Source: CBDDBX01 sp965225955 (GTDB taxonomy: Bacteria; Acidobacteriota; Aminicenantia; UBA2199). From it: DNA of 64,000 nucleotides. Below are positions 33,938-42,138 of the stretch, piece after piece; the first letter of the stretch is position 1, and each line of letters starts with the position of its first letter. The position numbers and the translations under genes were made by a program. A model generated the notes under the pieces. The model searched no databases. It was given only the letters and a program-made list of their open reading frames with translations, and was not told the DNA's origin. The stretch spans positions 24,636-88,635 of the forward strand of contig CBDDBX010000027.1 in NCBI GenBank assembly GCA_965225955.1, given 5' to 3'.

Positions 33938-35239
33938 ATGTATTATAAACCCCTTATACTCATTTTAGTTCTTGTTTTTCTTGGGTCATGTTCAGCTGGT
34001 AAAAAAGTATATCAGATAATTGATATTCCTGAGATGTCAGCATCACCCTGCGAAGATTTTAATTATAAAAACGGCATGGTACAGCTGAAAACAGGAAGAG
34101 CTGAAGAAGCAATCAGGCTTATCAGTAGTAGTAGCTGCCCTGATGATGTTAAAAATGTTGGCCTTGGTTATGCCTATATGACAATGAAGAGAAGCGACAT
34201 GGCTGAAGAGAGTTTTAAAAAAGCTCTTGAGGTTAATCCGGAAAATATCGATGCATCAGTAGGTTTGGCGAAAATTTATGAAGAGAAGGGTGATAAGAAA
34301 CAGGCCTGGCATACATACTCATCAATTCTTACAAGAGAACCTGAAAACAGGGAAGCAAAAGAGAAGTTTGTTCTCCTGAGCAGCAGTGGAAAAGAAGAGA
34401 AACTAAAAGAGGCTCAGAACTATTTTGATAAAGGTGAGCAGGATAAATACATTGAAGCTCTTGAAGAGGCGGCAGCATATTCAGCAGATGATCCGGAGCT
34501 GTTGAAAAGAATTGCTGATTACTTTTTTGAAAATCAGAACTATACAAGTGCTCTGAAATATTTTGAGAAATTAAGGGATATTGACGGAGAAGATTCTGTT
34601 ATAGATCAGCTTGCAGTCTGTTATGAAAATACTGATAAAATCGATGCAGCAATAATTCTGTACAGCAGGCAGTTGCAGAAGAATCCCGGAAGTATTGAGT
34701 TGCAGAATAAGATCAATGAACTGAAAGCACGATTTGTAGATACTGAACTGCCAAATCAGTTTAAAGATATCTTCTTCAAAGATGAACTTAACAGAGAAGA
34801 TCTTGCAATACTTATAGGTCACTATTTTGAAAACTACCTGGATCTGAATAACCGTCCTGTGATCATCACAGATATTAACAGAACATTTTCCAGAAACTAT
34901 ATTATAAAAGTCTGTACTCACGGAATCATGCAAATCAGACCTGATCACTCTTTTGGTGGAAATCTGAAAGTTAACAAAATCGAATTTGCTTCAGCAATGA
35001 AGAAGCTGATGGAAGTGCTTCTTAAAAGAGGAGATGTGCAGTTCTCTCTGAATCCTTCTGAAAAACCAGCTCCTTCAGATATCGATGAAGCTCACAGATA
35101 TTTTCAGACTATAAATTTTGTAACAGGGTACGGAATTATGGAACTTGACGATGAAAACAGATTTAATGCTTCAGAAATTATGAATCCCGTAAAGAGTCTT
35201 GAGGTTATAAGAAGAATTCTGAATCTTATTGAGTCCTGA
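33938..35239 (+). CDS. TPR lipoprotein with SLH-like C-terminus
   Basis: This 433-residue protein has a lipoprotein signal peptide with lipobox LGSC (Cys19), about six tetratricopeptide repeats (about 40-265, for example EESFKKALEVNPENIDASVGLAKIYEEKG region) and a C-terminal part that looks like an S-layer-homology repeat (DINRTFSRNYIIKVCTHGIMQI...NKIEFASAMKKLM). SLH domains attach proteins to cell-wall polysaccharide or outer-envelope polymers. TPR lipoproteins often take part in envelope assembly or pilus biogenesis. It has a GGAGG ribosome binding site and its own likely promoter (TTGCGA, 16, TAAAAT). Confidence 0.7.
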   Translation: MYYKPLILILVLVFLGSCSAGKKVYQIIDIPEMSASPCEDFNYKNGMVQLKTGRAEEAIRLISSSSCPDDVKNVGLGYAYMTMKRSDMAEESFKKALEVNPENIDASVGLAKIYEEKGDKKQAWHTYSSILTREPENREAKEKFVLLSSSGKEEKLKEAQNYFDKGEQDKYIEALEEAAAYSADDPELLKRIADYFFENQNYTSALKYFEKLRDIDGEDSVIDQLAVCYENTDKIDAAIILYSRQLQKNPGSIELQNKINELKARFVDTELPNQFKDIFFKDELNREDLAILIGHYFENYLDLNNRPVIITDINRTFSRNYIIKVCTHGIMQIRPDHSFGGNLKVNKIEFASAMKKLMEVLLKRGDVQFSLNPSEKPAPSDIDEAHRYFQTINFVTGYGIMELDDENRFNASEIMNPVKSLEVIRRILNLIES

Positions 35240-35267
35240 TATATCTATACATAATAGCAGAATATTG

Positions 35268-35296
35268 TTGCTATCTTCATTTTAATGAACTATTCT
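35268..35296 (+). promoter_or_regulatory. Promoter of the sensor diguanylate cyclase gene (leaderless type)
   Basis: TTGCTA (35268-35273) and TATTCT (35291-35296) are 17 nt apart, and the -10 box ends 8 nt before the ATG at 35305. No ribosome binding site is visible. Confidence 0.55.
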
Positions 35297-35304
35297 GAAT
35301 AGTA

Positions 35305-38300
35305 ATGGAAGTAAGCATATTTAAGCAGCCGGGTTTTAAGTTCAGAGTACTGCTTTCAGTTGTTCTGATACTACTATTTACGGAAATATCTTATGCTCAC
35401 GCATATAGCCTTAAATTCAGTTTTTATGGTCCACGAGACGGTATTGCGGGAAATCAGGTTAATGCTGTTGTACAGGGAAGATCCGGCTACATGTGGTTTG
35501 GTACTGAGGATGGAATAAGTCGGTTTGACGGCTATGAATTTCTGAATCCTGATCAGGAAACCCTCCTCCCCGACAGTAGAGTCTTCTCACTGTGCAGTAG
35601 TCTGGATGGCAGCCTCTGGGCAGGTACACAAAGCGGTATCAGTAGAATTAATACAGCAGATCTTACAAGCAGATTGTTCTATTTCTATTCAGATCATGGA
35701 GTGGAAAAGCCTCTGGATTCAGTGAGAGTTATTATACAAAGCAGAGAGGAACGAATCTGGGCAGGTACTGGTGAGGCTCTACTCTTTTTCAATGAAGATC
35801 GTGGAAGATTTGAGAAAGTTGCAGATATTGATGTTACTGCTCCAGGTATTTTCAGCATTGTTGAAGGAATGGGGTCCTACTTATGGATTAGCACCGGAAC
35901 CCGGTTATTAAGATACGATACAGAAACCTACGAAGTTTTAAGTATAGAAGGAAAAGATATCGACCCGAAATCAGGGGCTGATACATTTATTCTCAGTCTC
36001 AACTCAAAAAAAGATGGAAAACTGTGGATAGGTACAAATAACGGACTTTTTCTTTACGAATACTCTCCTGAAGAAAAGTTCAGTGCAGGACAGGTTGCAC
36101 ATGTTCTGAAAAGTGAGATGATACTGGATATATTCATCTCTCCTGATGAAGATATGTGGCTTGGTACCATGAACGGTCTGATAAGAATACAGAATAAAGG
36201 ACGGAGATCTATAAGGTATTCCGAAAACTATCTTACTACCCATAATCTCAGAGGCAATGCTGTTTATGCAATGTTTATGGATAGAGCCGGAATATTCTGG
36301 GCCGGTACAAACAGGGGTATTAATAAGTTTGACTGGGGAAAGCAGAGATTCAGATATATTGCAGATAAAAAAAACTCATCAGAGAGTTTTAAAGATAATA
36401 TCCTGTCAGTATCAAAAGGGAGTCAGGGAATCTGGATCGGTACAGGCAGGGGAGTCTGGTACTACAAATGTGGTAGTAGCCAGTCTGGTTTTATAAAAAA
36501 GCTTAATGGTCAGAAAGAGTTTAACACTCCTGTATCTGTTATTTTTGAAGATAGTCGTAAGAGACTCTGGCTAAGTAGTATAAACGGTTTCTATTGCTAT
36601 CACATATCAACCGAAGTATTTGAAGTTATAAGTGTGCTGGAAGAGGGAGAGAGGGGTGAAAATATCAACGCCCTTTTTGAAGACAGCACAGGTAGAATAT
36701 GGATCGGATCTGACAGAGGGATAAGCTATTTCAGGGAAACAGACCACACTCTTGTATCGGTTAAATGCAGAAAGAGAGGAGATGTTAATGTAACCTCTTT
36801 TTATGAAACCAGTAATAAGAAGCTCTATGCAGGCACAACAGATGCGGGTCTCTTTGTACTGGAAAAAGGTGGTGGTTCTTCAGGTATCTATTTCGATCAT
36901 ATAGGATGGGAAGACAACACCTCGTTCAGAATCAATACTGTTTCTGAGGATTTTGACGGAAAAGTTCTGGCAGGAACCGACAGAGGACTCCTGTGTATTG
37001 ATGAAAGAGGTAAGATGGTTAAAGTACCATGGCTTCAGAACCATCTTGCAGGAAGAGTAATAAACTTCATTATACCTGTAAGGAACCGTATGACTCACAG
37101 TAATGAGTTGTGGTTTGGTACAGAAACAGGTCTGTTAAGAATCAATAAAAAAAGTGGCACATATACAGATTACAGAGTTGATGACGGACTTCTTAATGAG
37201 TATTTTACCCACGGTGTTATTGCGGATGACGGAACAGTTTTTGCCGGAACACTGAAAGGAGTCACAATATTTAAAGCTGAAGAGATAAATCCAAATCTCT
37301 TCTCTCCTGAAATTGTTCTGGCTAACCTGAAGATTATGGGGAAAGCCCGAAAGAGACCTGAACCTGGTAAGGATGGAGTAAGTTTTATCAGAGTACCTTA
37401 TGATCAGAATGTAATTTCACTGAAATTTGCAGCTCTTAATTTTTCCGAGCCATCCAAAAACAGATATGCATACAGGCTTGGTGGAGTTAACAGTAAATGG
37501 ATTGATCTTGGAACTAAAAGAGAGATTACTCTCTTTAATCTCAATCCAGGGGAATACCAGCTTGAAGTGATTGCTTCAAACAGTGATAAAATATGGAATA
37601 GACAAGGGAGACTCTTTCTGATTGAAGTAACCCCTCCATTATGGATGACCACTACTTTCAGAGTTATTATAGGGCTTATCTTAATGGTTGTAGTTCTGTT
37701 CATATATAATGCCAGAATACGTATTGTAAGAAGGCAGAACAGAAGGCTTCAGGAGCTTGTTGATGCAAGAACCGGTGAATTGAAGAGAGCCAACGAAGAG
37801 CTTGAAAAGCTGGCTCAGCTGGATTCCTTAACTCAGCTGCCAAACAGAAGAAGCTTCTTTGAGAGAGCGGACCGACTGTTTTCAATGGCTGAAAGGGAAA
37901 AGTATCCTGTTGCAATTATTATGGTGGATGTGGATTACTTTAAAAGATATAACGACTCATACGGCCATCAGGCAGGAGATGAGTGCCTGGTGGAGATGGG
38001 CAGTGTGTTGCGGAAATCTGTGAAGAGATCAGGAGATATTGTTGCAAGATATGGTGGGGAAGAGTTCATTGTGCTTCTATACAATACTGAAAAAGAAGGA
38101 GCTCTTAAGGTTGCCGGAAGAATCAGAAAAAGGCTACATAAGAAAGATATCGGTTTTGATAAATCGGAGATATCTGACAGAGTCACTGTGAGTCAGGGAA
38201 TTGCTGTAATGGTTCCCGATGAAAAGTTCAATTCTGATATAGCTATTCTTGCAGCAGATACAGCACTTTATCAGGCAAAAGCCAGTGGACGTAACTGTGT

Positions 38301-38373
38301 ATTCTTTTTTAATGAAGATCTTGTAGCTGTAAACGGGGATTATACAAAAAATAAGGATTCTGTGAGAATTTAA
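35305..38373 (+). CDS. Two-component-propeller sensor diguanylate cyclase (Reg_prop - Y_Y_Y - TM - GGDEF)
   Basis: This 1022-residue membrane protein has a signal-anchor (about 12-32), then about 14 regulator-propeller repeats with the W-x-G-T-x-x-G-I/L pattern (two seven-bladed propellers), a Y_Y_Y domain (about 690-770), a membrane helix (about 785-808), a coiled coil and a GGDEF domain with an intact active site GGEEF at 917-921. The periplasmic propellers are the sensor type known from Bacteroidota hybrid two-component systems for glycans; here the output is c-di-GMP synthesis. No I-site RxxD is obvious just before GGEEF. It is transcribed alone, probably from a leaderless mRNA. Confidence 0.9.
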   Translation: MEVSIFKQPGFKFRVLLSVVLILLFTEISYAHAYSLKFSFYGPRDGIAGNQVNAVVQGRSGYMWFGTEDGISRFDGYEFLNPDQETLLPDSRVFSLCSSLDGSLWAGTQSGISRINTADLTSRLFYFYSDHGVEKPLDSVRVIIQSREERIWAGTGEALLFFNEDRGRFEKVADIDVTAPGIFSIVEGMGSYLWISTGTRLLRYDTETYEVLSIEGKDIDPKSGADTFILSLNSKKDGKLWIGTNNGLFLYEYSPEEKFSAGQVAHVLKSEMILDIFISPDEDMWLGTMNGLIRIQNKGRRSIRYSENYLTTHNLRGNAVYAMFMDRAGIFWAGTNRGINKFDWGKQRFRYIADKKNSSESFKDNILSVSKGSQGIWIGTGRGVWYYKCGSSQSGFIKKLNGQKEFNTPVSVIFEDSRKRLWLSSINGFYCYHISTEVFEVISVLEEGERGENINALFEDSTGRIWIGSDRGISYFRETDHTLVSVKCRKRGDVNVTSFYETSNKKLYAGTTDAGLFVLEKGGGSSGIYFDHIGWEDNTSFRINTVSEDFDGKVLAGTDRGLLCIDERGKMVKVPWLQNHLAGRVINFIIPVRNRMTHSNELWFGTETGLLRINKKSGTYTDYRVDDGLLNEYFTHGVIADDGTVFAGTLKGVTIFKAEEINPNLFSPEIVLANLKIMGKARKRPEPGKDGVSFIRVPYDQNVISLKFAALNFSEPSKNRYAYRLGGVNSKWIDLGTKREITLFNLNPGEYQLEVIASNSDKIWNRQGRLFLIEVTPPLWMTTTFRVIIGLILMVVVLFIYNARIRIVRRQNRRLQELVDARTGELKRANEELEKLAQLDSLTQLPNRRSFFERADRLFSMAEREKYPVAIIMVDVDYFKRYNDSYGHQAGDECLVEMGSVLRKSVKRSGDIVARYGGEEFIVLLYNTEKEGALKVAGRIRKRLHKKDIGFDKSEISDRVTVSQGIAVMVPDEKFNSDIAILAADTALYQAKASGRNCVFFFNEDLVAVNGDYTKNKDSVRI

Positions 38374-38439
38374 AAAAGCTATTAAAATCAAATTTATAGT
38401 ATGCTAGAATTGTGATTATTTAATCAGGAGAAGAGATAT

Positions 38440-38886
38440 ATGAAAAAGACAATTTTAATTCTTATGATCTGCTTTGCTTTTGTTATGACAGCGAGCGCAA
38501 AAGATTATTCAGACCTCAAAGCTGTTATGACTAAAATGGTAGATGCAACAGAAGCTTTTGCTAAAGAAGCTAATGTTGTAAAAGATGCTGCTGGTGCAGC
38601 TAAAGCAATCAGAAACTATACAAAGAATGTTACTCCAATTGTAGAAGATATGGTTAAGCTGCCTAAAAAGTATCCTGAACTGGAAGGTATGGAAAAAGAT
38701 CCATCAAAACTTCCTGCTGAACTCAAAGATCTTGGTGCAAGAATGGAAAAAATGCAGCCAATGATGCAGACAGCAATGATGAAAATCATGGCTTATGGAA
38801 ACGATCCTGAAGTTCAGAAAGCAACAATGGAAATGCAGCAGGTCTGGATGAAAATGGCAGCAGCTGCAAAAAAAGACAAAAAGTAG
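38440..38886 (+). CDS. Small secreted helical, Met-rich protein of unknown function
   Basis: This 148-residue protein has a cleavable signal peptide (ends TASA before Lys21). The mature part is helical and lysine- and methionine-rich, with a central segment MEKMQPMMQTAMMKIM and many Met/Gln residues towards the C-terminus. I do not recognise the family. Met-rich periplasmic proteins can bind copper or act as holdases, but nothing here proves either. The ribosome binding site AGGAG is good, a promoter (TTAAAA, 17, TAGAAT) precedes it, and a terminator follows, so it is a monocistronic, probably well-expressed gene. Confidence 0.7.
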   Translation: MKKTILILMICFAFVMTASAKDYSDLKAVMTKMVDATEAFAKEANVVKDAAGAAKAIRNYTKNVTPIVEDMVKLPKKYPELEGMEKDPSKLPAELKDLGARMEKMQPMMQTAMMKIMAYGNDPEVQKATMEMQQVWMKMAAAAKKDKK

Positions 38887-38905
38887 ATCTTATCAGTAAA
38901 AAAAC

Positions 38906-38926
38906 GGGCAGTATCTCTTACTGCCC
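38906..38926 (+). terminator. Hairpin terminator after the small secreted protein gene
   Basis: A perfect 8-bp stem (GGGCAGTA 38906-38913, TACTGCCC 38919-38926) with a 5-nt loop. There is no T run after it. Confidence 0.6.
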
Positions 38927-38962
38927 ACCCATCACTCAATAATTAAATCAGGAGAATCCATA

Positions 38963-40750
38963 ATGATTAAAAACAGATTAGAAAAACTGAGAAAACTTAT
39001 GTCTGAAAAAGGAGTTAAAACTTATATAATTCCCGGAACAGACCCACATGGTAGTGAATATCTGCCGGAACTCTGGAAAAGGAGAGAGTGGTTAAGTGGT
39101 TTTGACGGATCTGCCGGAGATCTTGTGGTGTCAATGGATTCTGCTGGTTTATGGACAGATTCAAGATATTTTATTCAGGCTGAAAAACAGCTTGAAGATA
39201 CAGGTATAACTCTTTTTAAATTGAGACAGCCTGAAACACCTGAACTTTTCGACTGGGTTGAATCAACTCTTAATGAAGGGGAAGTGGCAGCAGTAGATCC
39301 TCTTTTAACCTCTTACGGGGAATTCAGGATTCTGGAAAACAGATTCAGAGCTAAAGGACTGGTTCTCAGGGGGCTTGAAGAAAACCTGGTGGATCTTATA
39401 AGGGAAGATACTCCCTCAATGCCAATGGAGCCTATTGTAACTCTGGATATTGAATTTGCCGGTGTAACTGCTGCAGATAAGCTTGAAAATCTCAGAAATG
39501 CATTCAGAAGCAGAGGGGCAGATTCTATTGTTCTGACTCAGCTTGATGATATCTCATGGCTCTTCAATGTAAGAAGCTGTGATGTTATGTACAACCCTGT
39601 AGTAATATCTTATGCCTGGGTAACTGTTGACAGAGCGGTTTTATATGTAGAAGCCGGTAAAGTTACTGATGAGGTAAAAAAGCATGCTGAAGAGAACTCT
39701 TTCGAGTTAAGGGATTACGGTCTTTTTATAAAAGATCTTAAAGAAGGATACTGTGAATCTTCAGCTCTGATGATAAATGAGGGAGCAGTAAGTTACTGTG
39801 TCAGAGGTTCGGTAAGTGCCGGGAAGGTTATAAACAGCGAAAGTCCTGTTGTATATATGAAAGCTGTTAAGAACGCAGCTGAACTTGAATGCTTCCGTAA
39901 AGCTCATGTTGCTGACGGAGTAGCAATGGTAAGGTTTATTAAATGGCTGAAAGAGATTGCAGATATAGAAACTGTAACTGAGCTTGACGCTTCTGATAAA
40001 CTTGAAGAGTTCAGGCAGATGGGTGAGGAATACAGAGGTAAAAGCTTTTCAACAATTTCTGCTTTCGGGCCAAATGGAGCAATTGTTCATTATGAAGCAA
40101 CTGAGGCGGAGAATGCTCAGTTTAAAAAAGATCAGCTCTATCTCATAGATTCCGGTGGTCAGTATAACGGGGCCTTAACAGATATCACCAGAACCCTTCT
40201 TACAGGCACTCCTTCTGCTAATATGAAGAAGCACTATACTCTTGTATTAAAGGGGATGATTAATCTTTCCGCTGCAGCTTTCCCTGCAGATACTTCAGGT
40301 GTAAGGCTCGATACTCTTGCAAGATCGCCCTTGTGGGAGCATGGCATAAACTATATGCACGGAACAGGCCATGGAGTCGGGGCAGGATTGAGTGTTCATG
40401 AATCTCCTCCGTCAATATCTTTTTATGGTCCAAGCCACAGATTAATTAAGGCTGGTATGGTTAATTCTATCGAGCCGGGAATCTATCTGGAAGGGGAGTA
40501 TGGCATCAGGCTTGAGAATATTGTCCAGGCTGTTAAGGATGAAGCCATATCGTCAGAAAGTAGTGAGTATCTGAGGTTTGACTACTTTACTCTCTGTCCT
40601 TTCGAAAAAGAGCTTATTGATGTAACTCTTCTCTCTGAAAGAGATAGGGCTTATATTAATAAATATCACTCAGAAGTCTATAGAATACTGAAAGAGCACC
40701 TCTCAGATGAGGAAAAAGAGTGGTTAAGAAGAGCAACTGAAGAAATATAA
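38963..40750 (+). CDS. Xaa-Pro aminopeptidase, M24B family (three-domain form)
   Basis: This 595-residue metallopeptidase removes N-terminal residues before proline. It has two creatinase-like N-terminal domains (TYIIPGTDPHGSEYLPE, WLSGFDGSAGDLVV, WTDSRYFIQAE) and a C-terminal pita-bread domain with metal ligands in LIDSGGQYNGALTDITRT (two Asp), HGTGHGVG (His), NSIEPGIY (Glu) and GIRLENIV (Glu). The length and three-domain layout match the eukaryotic XPNPEP1-like branch rather than the shorter E. coli PepP. It is cytoplasmic, with no signal peptide. Confidence 0.95.
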   Translation: MIKNRLEKLRKLMSEKGVKTYIIPGTDPHGSEYLPELWKRREWLSGFDGSAGDLVVSMDSAGLWTDSRYFIQAEKQLEDTGITLFKLRQPETPELFDWVESTLNEGEVAAVDPLLTSYGEFRILENRFRAKGLVLRGLEENLVDLIREDTPSMPMEPIVTLDIEFAGVTAADKLENLRNAFRSRGADSIVLTQLDDISWLFNVRSCDVMYNPVVISYAWVTVDRAVLYVEAGKVTDEVKKHAEENSFELRDYGLFIKDLKEGYCESSALMINEGAVSYCVRGSVSAGKVINSESPVVYMKAVKNAAELECFRKAHVADGVAMVRFIKWLKEIADIETVTELDASDKLEEFRQMGEEYRGKSFSTISAFGPNGAIVHYEATEAENAQFKKDQLYLIDSGGQYNGALTDITRTLLTGTPSANMKKHYTLVLKGMINLSAAAFPADTSGVRLDTLARSPLWEHGINYMHGTGHGVGAGLSVHESPPSISFYGPSHRLIKAGMVNSIEPGIYLEGEYGIRLENIVQAVKDEAISSESSEYLRFDYFTLCPFEKELIDVTLLSERDRAYINKYHSEVYRILKEHLSDEEKEWLRRATEEI

Positions 40751-40878
40751 TAAAAGATTAAATTTTATATAAAGAAAGTTAATGACTCAAAAAGTAGTGG
40801 TGGTCAGTGATGCAGGGAAAAGGTTGAATTTTCGTATGCTAAAAACCAGAAAATTCAGTATAAATTCTGCGCAGAATA

Positions 40879-40907
40879 TTGACACACCACCACATCTTTG
40901 ATAGAAT
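40879..40907 (+). promoter_or_regulatory. Promoter of tRNA-Ser
   Basis: A perfect TTGACA (40879-40884) and TAGAAT (40902-40907) are 17 nt apart; the start would be about 7 nt before the mature tRNA. Just upstream, nested inverted repeats (GTGGTGG near 40797 with CCACCAC near 40886, and TGAATTTTC with GAAAATTCA inside) overlap the -35 region. Confidence 0.7.
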
Positions 40908-40920
40908 TACTTTCGTTGAC

Positions 40921-41010
40921 GGAGAGTTGGCAGAGCGGTTGAATGCGGCGGTCTTGAAAACCGTTGAGCCTTTGCGGGTTCCCGGGGTTCGAATCCCTGA
41001 CTCTCCGCCA
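40921..41010 (+). tRNA. tRNA-Ser (anticodon UGA)
   Basis: The 90-nt sequence folds as a class II tRNA: acceptor arms GGAGAGT and ACTCTCC pair, the anticodon loop CTTGAAA (40953-40959) gives anticodon UGA at 40955-40957, a long variable arm follows, and the T arm has GGTTCGAATCC. CCA is encoded. The final 16 nt of the gene recur three more times in the next 540 nt. Confidence 0.97.
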
Positions 41011-41189
41011 TACATCCCTTTCAAAATCACAAACTTCTCAAATCAAAGAAAATTCCATATTGAATAGATGCGTCTCAGGGATGAGAATCCCGGAGGGGTT
41101 TGATTAAATCAGCTTGCTGATTAAAGAAACCTGAGCTTGCGAAGGTTCCCGAAGGGTGAGCGTAGCGAATCAATCTCTGACTCTCCGCC
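40995..41189 (+). repeat. tRNA-tail repeat unit A (195 bp)
   Basis: This unit starts inside the 3' end of tRNA-Ser at CCCTGACTCTCCGCC and ends with the same tag (one change). It is 193/195 identical to unit B. Inside are a GGGAT/ATCCC hairpin (41078-41091) and a 35-nt hairpin (41097-41131). The last 58 nt (41132-41189) align with the variable arm, T arm and acceptor strand of tRNA-Ser with insertions, so the unit seems to end in a degenerate tRNA 3' half. Confidence 0.85.
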
Positions 41190-41353
41190 ATTTCTTTCTT
41201 TTTTAAAATTACAAAATTCACAACTTAATAATAATTTTTCATCCTTCTTTATTTCGGGATTCGAACATTTATGTAGTGATAAGCTGCGTTCCTCGCTTAT
41301 TCCCATCTGCGACATTACTCATCCTTCACTTCGTTACGTCCTTCGTTCGCAGA
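41190..41353 (+). other. Middle spacer of the tRNA-tail array
   Basis: This 164-nt stretch separates repeat units A and B and differs from both, yet keeps the tag spacing at 179 nt. It is A/T-rich at the left and pyrimidine-rich at the right. GGGATTCGAAC (41256-41266) is the exact reverse complement of the T-arm segment of tRNA-Ser (40987-40997). No gene is visible. Confidence 0.6.
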
Positions 41354-41548
41354 CCCTGACTCTCCGCCATACATCCCTTTCAAAATCACAAACTTCTCAA
41401 ATCAAAGAAAATTTCATATTGAATAGATGCGTCTCAGGGATGAGAATCCCGGAGGGGTTTGATTAAATCAGCTTGCTGATTAAAGAAACCTGAGCTTGCG
41501 AAGGTTCCCGAAGGGTGAGCGTAGCGAATCAATCCCTGACTCTCCGCC
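41354..41548 (+). repeat. tRNA-tail repeat unit B (195 bp)
   Basis: This is the second copy of the 195-bp unit, 359 bp downstream of unit A and differing at two positions. It begins with tag copy 3 (CCCTGACTCTCCGCC) and ends with tag copy 4. The degenerate tRNA 3' half is at 41491-41548 and the hairpin at 41456-41490. After the last tag the sequence runs into another TCTCCGC that opens the inverted repeat at 41549. Confidence 0.85.
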
Positions 41549-41677
41549 TCTCCGCAGAAGCAGTGAGCCTGCGAACTCCTGTAAGGAATAAAAGCAAAGG
41601 ACTTTGCTTTTATATAATCCCGCATAATGTTTAATGCTTTCGCTTCGCTACAGATATTAAAATCGGGATTGCGGAGA
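41549..41677. repeat. Nested inverted repeat closing the tRNA-tail array
   Basis: TCTCCGC (41549-41555) and GCGGAGA (41671-41677) form the outer arms. AATCCCG (41616-41622) with CGGGATT (41664-41670) forms an inner stem, and AAAGCAAAG/CTTTGCTTT forms a hairpin near 41592-41610. It may be an end structure of the array, a terminator-like fold or a remnant element. Between here and 41862 are two more small hairpins: CCTGG/CCAGG at 41753-41766, and CCCCTCCTT followed by AAGGGGAG at about 41770-41792. Confidence 0.5.
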
Positions 41678-41862
41678 TGGGAGCAAGCTCCAGCTTGTCA
41701 CTTTATACGATTTTAAATTTTTAAGTCTTATTGGACTTTCTAATACCACCCCACCTGGAGTACCAGGCACCCCTCCTTAAAAGAAGGGGAGTTCTGTTTG
41801 TCTTGCAAAGAGCTACCTTTGGATGAATTCGCCTTCTGGTTCAAATATGTTACGATAAGCAT

Positions 41863-42129
41863 ATGTGGTATTTATATATTCTCAGATGTTCAGACGATTC
41901 CCTCTATACAGGTATAACAACTGATGTAGAGAAACGGATTAAAGCTCACAGAGGTGAAATTCCCGGAGGGGCTAAGTATCTGAGAGGAAGAGCCCCTTTC
42001 GAACTTGTATTCCAGGTAGAAGCCGGCACAAAGAGTGATGCTTCCAAACTTGAACTACGTGTAAAAAAATTAACAAGAAGAGGCAAAGAGGCTCTTCTGG
42101 AAGACGCCTCTTTAATAGAAAAACTCTGA
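41863..42129 (+). CDS. GIY-YIG nuclease-domain protein (YhbQ/UPF0213-like)
   Basis: This 88-residue protein is a single GIY-YIG domain. WYLYILRCSDDSLYTGIT contains the two strand motifs (here YLY and YTG), followed by the Arg-containing helix (KRIKAHRG), GAKYLRGRAPFELV and a Glu in KLELRVKKL. Small chromosomal members such as YhbQ have unclear nuclease roles in DNA repair. It lies 180 nt after the end structure of the tRNA-tail array and is convergent with the beta-lactamase-like gene (9-nt gap). Confidence 0.88.
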   Translation: MWYLYILRCSDDSLYTGITTDVEKRIKAHRGEIPGGAKYLRGRAPFELVFQVEAGTKSDASKLELRVKKLTRRGKEALLEDASLIEKL

Positions 42130-42138
42130 ATATTCAGG

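Noticed and set aside
40995..41548. CRISPR array
   Set aside because: Repeats are 195 bp with 12-16 bp tags and 164-180 bp spacing; there are no 25-40 bp repeats with unique spacers and no cas genes.
40839..41625. Several open frames of 60-110 codons across the tRNA and its array
   Set aside because: They run through the tRNA and repeated tags on both strands, lack ribosome binding sites and have no protein-like composition.
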